Assembly (NCBI GenBank): GCA_003517725.1
Contig: DOZZ01000013.1
Span: forward strand, 1-7,342
Direction: 5' to 3'
Length of the DNA: 7,342 bases
Origin: Bryobacterales bacterium
GTDB lineage: Bacteria > Acidobacteriota > Terriglobia > Bryobacterales > Bryobacteraceae
Shown: positions 1 through 7,000 of the stretch, one piece after another
Position numbering within the stretch: the stretch's first letter is position 1
How the letters are laid out: each line of letters starts with the position of its first letter
The notes under the pieces: generated by a model
What the model saw: only the letters and a program-made list of their open reading frames with translations
What the model was told of the DNA's origin: nothing
Databases searched by the model: none
Made by a program: the position numbers and the translations under genes

Positions 1-1284
1 GAATTCCAGGCGCCCGCCGCGACAGAGCGTATTTTGAAGTGGCTCGATGCCCCGCATCCCAAGCCGTTTTTCCTGTTTGCTCTTTATTGGGAGCCGCATT
101 CTCCTTACAATCCGCCGCCCGAGCACGACATCTTCAAGACCTCGGCCTATCCCGATGTTACGAACACGGGCTGGGATCTTTTGACGGGACGGCTGTTCCG
201 CTGGGCCGACCTCGGCGACGTCAATGCCATCGAGCGCATGACGGAACTCTACGATGGCAAAATCCATTTCGTCGATTCCTATGTAGGCAAGTTACTGCAG
301 AAACTGAGGGCCAGCGGGCTCGATCGCAACACTGTCGTGATGCTCACCTCCGATCATGGCGAGATGCTTTATTCGCATCCCGATGACTATCTTACTTTTG
401 ACCACCGCTCTCTTTACGATCAGGTGATGCATGTCCCCGGCATTCTCTGGGGCGCCAACATTCCGCATGGCAAGACAGTGAAGGCGATCGCGCAGCACAT
501 CGACATCGCGCCCACTTTTTTGGCTCTCGCCGGCCTGCCCGCGAAGCCGGACGCACAGGGCGTCAGTCTGGCGCCGGCCTACCAGGATAAGCCGCGCGAC
601 GTTCACCAGTACGTGTTCGGAGAGCAGGACGTCCTCGAGCCATTGCGCTCGGTGCGCGACCAGCGCTATAAGCTCATCCTGAATTTGCGAACTGGAAAGC
701 AACAGTTATTCGACGATGTCGCGGACCCGGGCGAATTCAAAAACCTGGCCCAGCGAGAACCGGCGATTACGAAAAAGCTATCGGCGGTTCTGGATCGCTG
801 GCGCCGCGAGAATGAGCCGCCCGCCGCCGAGCGCAACGCCCGCTGGCTCGACGCAATCCGCAAATCCGCGCCCGTAACGGTCATCGACGAAGTTACTACC
901 GGCGCGCACCTTCAGCTTACTGGCGGCGGCTGGCATCGGGAAGATCAGAAAAGCAACTTCAACGGAGGCTGTTTCTGGGCCGAACCCGCTCACCCCGGCG
1001 AGGCGCCCCGCACCGCAACCTGGCGCGTAGATAACCCCATGCTGGGTACTTATCGCATCTCGATCTGGTACGGTGGCCTGCAAAGCGGCACGCTGTCGTC
1101 CAACACGCCGTTCAGCATAACCTCACAGCACGGGTCCCAGCCGTTCACGTTAGACCAGACCAAGCCGACGAACGGATGGCGGGTACTCGCGACCGTGAAG
1201 GACCCCATCAGCGTAACCCTGACGAATCAGGCAAATGGGCGCGTGATCGTGGACGCTGTCAAATTCGAGCGTCTGCCCGACTGA
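1..1284 (+). CDS. Sulfatase, C-terminal part, with golvesin-like C-terminal domain (5' end outside the window)
   Basis: The reading frame is open from base 1 to the TGA at 1282-1284, so the gene starts upstream; 427 residues are visible (numbered here from base 1). It belongs to the type I sulfatase/alkaline-phosphatase superfamily, which hydrolyses sulfate esters with a formylglycine made from a Cys or Ser. That CxPxR region would lie before the window and cannot be checked. Visible family motifs are EPHSPY (31-36), the metal/active-site-like TSDHGE (DHGE at 118-121), DHRSLYDQ (134-141) followed by VPGILWG, and HIDIAPTFLALAGLP. The sulfatase fold ends near residue 290. Residues about 294-427 form a separate beta-rich module, with GGGW, a TATWRV...GTYRISIWY core and terminal VDAVKF (417-422). 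This resembles the golvesin/xanthan-lyase CBD-like domain, usually found on extracellular proteins. The gene is probably co-transcribed with the GMC gene 37 bp downstream. The substrate is unknown, and a phosphodiesterase or phosphoethanolamine-transferase-like member of the superfamily is less likely. Confidence 0.88.
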   Translation, partial: EFQAPAATERILKWLDAPHPKPFFLFALYWEPHSPYNPPPEHDIFKTSAYPDVTNTGWDLLTGRLFRWADLGDVNAIERMTELYDGKIHFVDSYVGKLLQKLRASGLDRNTVVMLTSDHGEMLYSHPDDYLTFDHRSLYDQVMHVPGILWGANIPHGKTVKAIAQHIDIAPTFLALAGLPAKPDAQGVSLAPAYQDKPRDVHQYVFGEQDVLEPLRSVRDQRYKLILNLRTGKQQLFDDVADPGEFKNLAQREPAITKKLSAVLDRWRRENEPPAAERNARWLDAIRKSAPVTVIDEVTTGAHLQLTGGGWHREDQKSNFNGGCFWAEPAHPGEAPRTATWRVDNPMLGTYRISIWYGGLQSGTLSSNTPFSITSQHGSQPFTLDQTKPTNGWRVLATVKDPISVTLTNQANGRVIVDAVKFERLPD

Positions 1285-1321
1285 TAACGGCGGCTTGGTG
1301 GGTCCTGTAAGCTATTCCTTG

Positions 1322-3013
1322 GTGAACGCTAAGCGCTATGACGCGATCGTAGTTGGCTCGGGGGCGTGCGGCGGTTGGGCCGCCATGGAACTGGCCCAGG
1401 CCGGCCTGCGAGTCCTGATGCTCGAAGCCGGCGGCAACATTGTCCCGGCGCACGATTTCCACCACACCTTCCTCTACGAGATGCCCTTCCGCGGCGAGGG
1501 CCGGCCGGGCGCCATGCGCCGCTACACCGGGACCGAGCGCAACTACCGCATCATGCTCGACAGCGAGGAAAACCCCTACACGACCTCGCCCGAGACCCAT
1601 TACCGCTGGAGCCGCTCGCGCTGCCTGGGCGGCCGCACGCTGCACTGGGCGCGCGCCACCGACCGCATGGCCGATTACGAATTTAAAGCGGCCTCCCGCG
1701 ATGGCTACGGCAAAGACTGGGCCGTGACCTATGCCGATATGGCGCCCTACTACGATCGCGTCGAGAGCTTTATCGGCGTGAGCGGCGAGCGCTTAGGACT
1801 GCCGCAATTTCCGGACGGCCCATTTCTTCCGCCGATGCCCCTGAATTGCGCCGAAACCATCTTCACGGCCGCCGCTAAGAGCCTGGGCTATGCCACGACG
1901 CACCGGCGTCTGGCGCAGTTGACGCGCATGCACCACAACCGCCCGCCCTGCCATTATTGCGGTAACTGCGTCAACGGCTGCGACGTGGGCGCCATGTTCA
2001 GCACCGTCTCGACCACCCTGCCGCCGGCGCTGAAGACGGGCAACCTGGAGGTCCGGACCGATTGCGTCGTGGCGCACGTCCGCATGGACCATGAGAATCG
2101 CGCCCAGGGCGTGACCTACGTCGAGCGTTATTCGAAAAAATCGATCGAGGTGGACGCCCGCTACGTAATCCTGGCGGCCTCGACGCTTGAGAACACACGC
2201 CTGCTGCTGCTTTCGGCCAAAGGTGGACTAGCTAATTCGAGTGGCCTGCTAGGCCACTACATGATGGATCAGGTGGGTGGAGGGGGAGTCAGCGGCATTC
2301 TGCCCAAGTTGAAGGGCGGACCGGCGCGGCTCGACGACGGCAAGTCCGCCGGCATCACGGTTCCGAACTTTCAAAACATCGACAAAGCCACGCAGCGCAA
2401 GGACTTCATCCGCGGCTACGTGATGAACGCGACCGGCGGGCAGACCGAATATCCGCAATACGCGGCGTCGCTGCCGGGCTACGGTTCGGCATGGAAGAAG
2501 GAAGTGAAGAGCCGCTACGTAGCGCAGGCGCGGGTGTGGAACGCCGGTGCGGAGATGCTGGCGCGCAAGGAAAACTTTGTCGAACTGGACCCCGAGGTGA
2601 AGGACCACTGGGGCATCCCGGTGCTGAAGATCCACTTCACGCACTGCGACAACGACCGCAAACTGATCGCCGACTTCCAGCACAAGGCCGAAGAACTGTT
2701 CCGGCGCGCCGGCGGTGAAGTGATGCCGGGCATGTCTCGCGGCGGCCCGGCGGGCTTTCCCGGAGGTCCAGGCTCGCCCGACGCGAAAGCCGGCCACGGA
2801 CGAAGCTTAAGCGGCGCGATTCATGAAGTAGGCACCGCGCGCATGAGCGAAGACCCGCGCGACGGCGTGTTGAACTCCTACTGCCGGACGCACGATGTGC
2901 CGAACGTCTACGTCTTCGGCGGCAACGCGTTCTGCTCGACGGGCGACAAGCATCCGACGCTCACGATGATGGCGCTGACCGCGCGGGGCTGCGCGCACTT
3001 GCTCAAGGCCTAA
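1322..3013 (+). CDS. GMC-family FAD-dependent oxidoreductase (gluconate/sugar dehydrogenase large-subunit type)
   Basis: This is a flavoprotein of the glucose-methanol-choline family, expected to oxidise a sugar, polyol or alcohol hydroxyl. From the GTG at 1322 it has 563 residues, normal for the family. Domain order is: Rossmann FAD site VVGSGACGG (GxGxxG at 12-17) followed by an acidic LMLEAG; LGGRTLHW (His108, at the place where pyranose 2-oxidase links FAD covalently); a cysteine motif CxxCxxCxxxC (Cys210, 213, 216, 220); and a C-terminal GMC domain with HEVGTARM (His501) and DKHPTLTMMAL (His544), the expected catalytic pair. A Gly/Pro-rich stretch at 470-486 looks like a flexible insertion. 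No signal peptide is visible, so export would need a Tat-carrying partner. The start is uncertain: TTG 1295, GTG 1298, TTG 1319 and GTG 1322 are all in frame and none has a good Shine-Dalgarno. GTG 1322 was chosen because it leaves a short lead before the FAD motif. The gene follows the sulfatase closely and ends overlapping the convergent subunit-3 gene. Confidence 0.92.
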   Translation: MNAKRYDAIVVGSGACGGWAAMELAQAGLRVLMLEAGGNIVPAHDFHHTFLYEMPFRGEGRPGAMRRYTGTERNYRIMLDSEENPYTTSPETHYRWSRSRCLGGRTLHWARATDRMADYEFKAASRDGYGKDWAVTYADMAPYYDRVESFIGVSGERLGLPQFPDGPFLPPMPLNCAETIFTAAAKSLGYATTHRRLAQLTRMHHNRPPCHYCGNCVNGCDVGAMFSTVSTTLPPALKTGNLEVRTDCVVAHVRMDHENRAQGVTYVERYSKKSIEVDARYVILAASTLENTRLLLLSAKGGLANSSGLLGHYMMDQVGGGGVSGILPKLKGGPARLDDGKSAGITVPNFQNIDKATQRKDFIRGYVMNATGGQTEYPQYAASLPGYGSAWKKEVKSRYVAQARVWNAGAEMLARKENFVELDPEVKDHWGIPVLKIHFTHCDNDRKLIADFQHKAEELFRRAGGEVMPGMSRGGPAGFPGGPGSPDAKAGHGRSLSGAIHEVGTARMSEDPRDGVLNSYCRTHDVPNVYVFGGNAFCSTGDKHPTLTMMALTARGCAHLLKA

Positions 3014-3549
3014 ACTTTGTGATGTTCCAGGTGGTGACATCCGGGGAAAGTGGCGTTGAACGTGTTGCCCCGGTAGTCGAGCGTTTCGATCATGCCGGCC
3101 CGCGAAGTATAGAACGCGAATGTATTGAGTTCCTTAATGAGGCGGTACACCGGATCTTCAGTTCCGGACATAGTTTCAACCAACTGCGCGCGACGTGGCG
3201 CACCGGCCCCGTGAAATCCCATTTGGCGCAACGTCTTCATGGCATCCCGCCACCGCGATTGCAACGCGGGCACGGCATCGGCCGCGTGCAGCAGAAAATC
3301 AATATAGTGCGCGCAATGGGCTTCGCGAGCGCCCGGCGTATCGTCGGTGGGAATCAAGATTTCAGTGAACGCCTGGAGCGCGGCGAAATCTTCAGCATCG
3401 AAAAATTTTGGCTGGTAATTGCCCAGCAGCGGCGGCTCCGGAGGCGCCGTCATGCCGGAGTGAGACCACGCAGCCAAAAATTCAGCCGCACCCGGCAGCA
3501 CCGCGGCACGCGCGGCCAACGTTAGGAGATCACGGCGGGTGACGAACAC
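3010..3549 (-). CDS. Gluconate 2-dehydrogenase subunit 3 family protein, Tat-exported
   Basis: A 179-residue protein read from a GTG at 3549-3547 to TAG at 3012-3010. The N-terminus has a twin-arginine signal: TRRDLL at 4-9 followed by an Ala/Leu-rich stretch to about residue 28, which supports this start. The mature part matches the subunit-3 family: KFFDAEDFAALQAFTEILIPTDDTPGA, then HYIDFLL, a helical middle, and a C-terminal AFYTSRAGMIETLDYRGNT...FPGCHHLEHH. In known membrane-bound gluconate and related dehydrogenases the small subunit carries the Tat signal, escorts the signal-less GMC subunit to the periplasm and stabilises it; a cytochrome c or membrane subunit then takes the electrons. 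Such a partner, the GMC gene, is adjacent here, but it is convergent rather than in the same operon, and the two coding regions share 4 bp. Upstream on the same strand is a tRNA-Pro ending 44 bp before the start. No strong ribosome binding site precedes the GTG. Confidence 0.88.
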   Translation of the reverse strand: MFVTRRDLLTLAARAAVLPGAAEFLAAWSHSGMTAPPEPPLLGNYQPKFFDAEDFAALQAFTEILIPTDDTPGAREAHCAHYIDFLLHAADAVPALQSRWRDAMKTLRQMGFHGAGAPRRAQLVETMSGTEDPVYRLIKELNTFAFYTSRAGMIETLDYRGNTFNATFPGCHHLEHHKV

Positions 3550-3593
3550 TTCGTTATTATGCGCCTGCGGAGCCAGGTAGAGGAGCAGCGATC

Positions 3594-3668
3594 TGGTCGG
3601 GGCGGCGGGATTTGAACTCGCGGTCCTGCGCCCAAGGCAGGTGCGCTACCAGGCTGCGCTACGCCCCG
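3594..3668 (-). tRNA. tRNA-Pro (anticodon UGG), CCA encoded; atypical variable loop
   Basis: Read on the minus strand from 3668 to 3594, the 75 nt fold as a cloverleaf. The acceptor stem is CGGGGCG/CGCCCCG (3668-3662 with 3604-3598), 7 of 7 pairs, with C1-G72 and A73, both known identity elements of bacterial tRNA-Pro. The D stem is GCGC/GCGC with a GG-containing loop. The anticodon stem is CCTGC/GCAGG around loop CTTGGGC, giving anticodon TGG at 3634-3632. The T loop is TTCAAAT. The 3' CCA is encoded at 3596-3594. Two features are odd: the variable loop is only 3 nt (ACC, 3624-3622) where 4-5 is usual, and the T stem GCGAG/CCCGC has an A52-C62 mismatch (bases 3618 and 3608). Identity is secure; whether it works normally is less so. 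Confidence 0.9.
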
Positions 3669-3829
3669 AGTTCCTCGCTAGGCAATCGCAACGGACGACA
3701 ACCCATGGACGCCGCGCCGGCGACGCACGGCAAACAGGTCTTTTCGCTTCGTTGCTCGCACAACCGTCCACGGTGATAGAATTCTCGGAGAAGCAGAACG
3801 CTAAGGGTCATTCGGTAGAAAACCATTCG

Positions 3830-3868
3830 ACTTGTCAACTCAAGTTTTACTCTCGAGATTTGCGAGAA
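3830..3868. promoter_or_regulatory. Cluster of small dyads, possible operator or promoter-proximal site
   Basis: Three symmetric elements lie within 40 bp. ACTTG-6 nt-CAAGT spans 3830-3845. The perfect 8-bp palindrome TCTCGAGA is at 3851-3858. TCTCG-7 nt-CGAGA starts at 3851 and ends at 3867, overlapping the palindrome. They sit about 135-175 bp before the receptor start, where a transcription-factor site would be plausible. Arms this short arise often by chance, so the regulatory role is only a guess. Confidence 0.2.
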
Positions 3869-3991
3869 AGCCTCGGTACTCAACTCGACTCCATGGCTGG
3901 GTCGCGCAGCAGGCTCGCACGAGTTGCATGGCGGGAAACCAGACGCTGGAAAATTACGCAGCGCTCGCGATGAAAATTTTGCTCAATGCAA

Positions 3992-3997
3992 AGGGAG
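3992..3997 (+). promoter_or_regulatory. Ribosome binding site that fixes the receptor start
   Basis: AGGGAG lies 6 nt before the ATG at 4004, a good Shine-Dalgarno spacing. It decides between two in-frame ATGs, at 3986 and 4004. The earlier one lacks such a site and would put MQRELL before the signal peptide, so 4004 is the better start. Confidence 0.75.
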
Positions 3998-4003
3998 CTA
4001 CTT

Positions 4004-7000
4004 ATGAAACGCCGATCTATTTGCACGCTGTTGGCGCTGTTGATTTCGGGGGCATGCCTGCTTTATTCCCAGGCTGTGAATGGATCCTTGGTCGGGACCA
4101 TCCTGGACTCCTCCGGAGCGTCGCTACCCAACGCGACGGTAACGGTCACTGAGACCAACACGGGCATTACGCGTTCGACGCATACCAATGAGAGCGGCAA
4201 CTATAGCTTCCCGGATCTGGCGCCGGGCAAGTATACGGTGGCGGCGGAGCAAGCCGGATTCAAGCGGGCGTCCCGCACCGACGTCGATATTCTCGTGAAC
4301 TCGTCACCGCGCGTCGACCTGAGCCTGCAGCCCGGCGACGTCAGTGAAACCATTAACGTCACCGCGGAAGCGCCGATCCTGCAGTCGGAGCGCGCCGACA
4401 CCGGGCGCAAGATCGAAACCAAGCAGTTGGAGAACCTGCCGGTTTCGGCGGGCCGCAATTTCCAGAGCTTCATCAAGCTGGTGCCCGGGGCCACCGCCCC
4501 GTTCCGCCCGCACTCGGAATTCTTCAACCCGCAAAACAGCCTATCGACGCAAGTGAACGGGCAATCGCGCCTTGGTAACAATCTGCAATTCGAAGGCGTG
4601 GATAACAACGAGCGCACCGGTTTGTTACAGGTTCTGATTCCTCCGCTGGAAGCAGTACAGACGGTGGATGTCTCCACCAGCAACTTCGAAGCCGAGCTGG
4701 GCCGCGCCACCGGAGCGGTGACCAACGTGATTCTGAAATCCGGAACCAATCAAATGCACGGGCAGGCCTACTGGTACAACCGCGTCAGCGCACTGTCCGC
4801 CAGAAGCTTTTACGACTCCGCGCGGGGTCACTTTGTCTACAACTACGTAGGCGGCAACGTCGGCGGCCCGATCATCAAGAACCGCACATTTTTCTTTGGG
4901 GATTATCTGCGCATCATGGACCGGCGCTACAACCCCGACCGCTACACCCTGCCCACGGCGGCCGAACGGGGCGGCGACTTGAGCGCTTCCACTTCGACCA
5001 TCTACGATCCCAACACCGGCAACCCCGACGGCAGCGGCCGCCAACCTTTCCACGGCAACCAGATTCCATCGAGCCGGATCAGCCCGGCGGCACAAAAGAT
5101 TATGTCCCTGGTGCCTCTGCCGAATCTGGCCGGACTGAACCAGAACTATTTCACGCTCATCCCCTTCACCCGGGACACCGACCAGTTCGATATCAAGGTA
5201 GATCACAACCAGTCGGACCAGGACCGCTTCTCCGTCCGCTACAGCTTTTCACGTCCCAACACCTTCGATGCGTCAGCCTTCGGTCAGGCCGGCGGACCTC
5301 ACGGTGGCGGCTTTCAGGGCACCGGCATCCAGGACACGCATAACGGCGCCATCAATTACGACCACATCTTTTCGCCGACGCTGATCACCGAGGTGCGTTT
5401 TGGCGTGAGCCGCTACCGCAACGACGCGCAGCAGGTGGATTACGGCAAGAACGACTCGCTAGTGCCGGGTGTCAATGTGGATCAATTCACCAGCGGGCAG
5501 GTGGGCATCGACATCCCGGGGTTTTCAAGCCCGTTCATCGGATATTCGGCCAGCTTGCCTTGGGTGCGAGCGGAATCGAATGTAGATTTTGTCAACAGCT
5601 GGACAAAGACCAAAGGGAATCACACCCTCAAGTTCGGCATTGACCTGCGCCGGATACGCGATGATTTACGCCAAACGCAAGTTTTCAGCCCGCGCGGGCG
5701 GTATCAGTACGGCACTGCGACGACGTCAATACCGGGAGCAGCCACCAGCTTCGGCAACAACTTCGCCGCGTTCCTGCTGGATCTGCCAACATCGGTGGGC
5801 CGCGATCTTCTGATTGCTACCCCCACCTACCGGGCTTGGCAGTTTTTTAGCTTCGTTCAGGATAAGTGGCAGGTAAGTCCCAAATTGACGTTGGACTACG
5901 GCGTCCGGTGGGAGTTCTACCCTCCCGGCACGGCGGCTTTTAAAGGCGGATTCTCCAATTACGATCCCACCAACAATAGCCTGGTGATCGCCGGAATTGG
6001 CGGAAACCCCGCCAATCTAGGAATGAAAAAACACTATAAGGATTTCGCGCCGCGTATAGGCACCGCTTACCGTTGGAATGAAAAGACGGTTTTGCGCGCC
6101 GGCTTTGGCGTCAGCTACGTGCCGTTTCCGGATAACGACTATGCCTACAACTTCCCGATCAAGCAGAACAATGCATTCAACGGGAACTGCAGCTTCTGCC
6201 CGGCGGTCCTCCCCGGTGGACAAATCGCCAAGCTTGAGGTGGGCTTTCCTCCACCGACGACCGCGGTTATTCCCACCAACGGAATCATCCCCAACGCCGA
6301 TGTGAATCAGGACTACCTGGTGGTCAACAAGAATTTCCGGGAATCTTATGTGGAGTCCTGGAATTTCGCGATCCAGCGGGCGCTGCCTTATAACTTCAGC
6401 CTGGACGTGGCCTACGTCGGCAATCATGGCGTGGACCAAGCCGCCAGATACAACCTGAACGCCTCGACCACCATCGGCGCCGACACGGCGGGCCAACCGC
6501 TGTTCCAGGCTTTTAAGCGCAAGAGCAACACGACGCTGCTGTTTACGGGTTACAGTTCCAGCTACAACTCACTCCAGGTGAAGTTGGACAAGCGATACTC
6601 GGGCGGGCTTGCCATCACCACCTCCTACACCTACAGCAAGGCGCTCGGTTATCAGTCGGAAGATGGCGGACTTACGTTTTACATCAACCCCCGGCGCAAC
6701 TGGCAGGTTCTAAGCTTCAACCGGACGCACAATTTTGTTCAAAGCTACGTCTACGAGTTGCCCTTCGGGAAAAGTAAAAAATACTTGACCTCCGGCGCGG
6801 CGGGTTGGTTGCTGGGCGGCTGGCAACTAAACGGCATCTTATCCATTGCCAGTGGAACGCCCCTAAATTTTGGAGGAAATTCCTCCGGCCTGAAGGCCCC
6901 CGGAAACGGCAATACCTTGAATCGTTTTGGTCCCATCGAAATCATCAAGGGTAATGGCCGCGACAAGCCATGGTTCGACCCCACCAAGTGCAGCGCCACG

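Larger units (their letters stand above)
3669..4003. other. Intergenic region between tRNA-Pro and the TonB-dependent receptor
   Basis: About 335 bp between divergent transcription units: the tRNA runs left and the receptor runs right. It should contain both promoters. I found no convincing -35/-10 pair for either direction. The best candidate for the receptor is TTGTCA at 3833-3838, but the hexamer 17 bp later (GAGATT) is a poor -10. Short dyads lie at 3830-3868 and a direct repeat CATTCG at 3809-3814 and 3824-3829. Short open frames here have no ribosome binding site and no recognisable motif, so I treat the region as non-coding. Confidence 0.6.

Noticed and set aside
2249..2797. Long minus-strand ORF of 182 codons inside the GMC gene
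   Set aside because: It lies opposite a well-supported conserved gene; such antisense frames are common in GC-rich coding DNA and the translation has no family motif.
3659..3883. Minus-strand 74-codon ORF in the intergenic region
   Set aside because: It runs into the tRNA, shows no domain or signal and has no convincing ribosome binding site; it is best explained as chance open frame.
3986..4003. Upstream in-frame ATG at 3986 as receptor start
   Set aside because: The good AGGGAG site lies after it and is correctly spaced for the ATG at 4004, where a classical signal peptide begins.
4046..4060. Possible lipoprotein box (SGAC) in the receptor signal peptide
   Set aside because: Ser at -3 is a poor fit to a lipobox, the family is a barrel protein, and a normal cleavage site (SQA) follows six residues later.
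3970..4152. Small ORF from ATG 3970 overlapping the receptor start in another frame
   Set aside because: It has no ribosome binding site of its own, its body is the receptor's signal-peptide region read out of frame, and the product has no recognisable motif.
4625..5206. Long minus-strand ORF of 193 codons inside the receptor gene
   Set aside because: It is antisense to conserved plug and barrel sequence, and its composition is that of a shadow frame.
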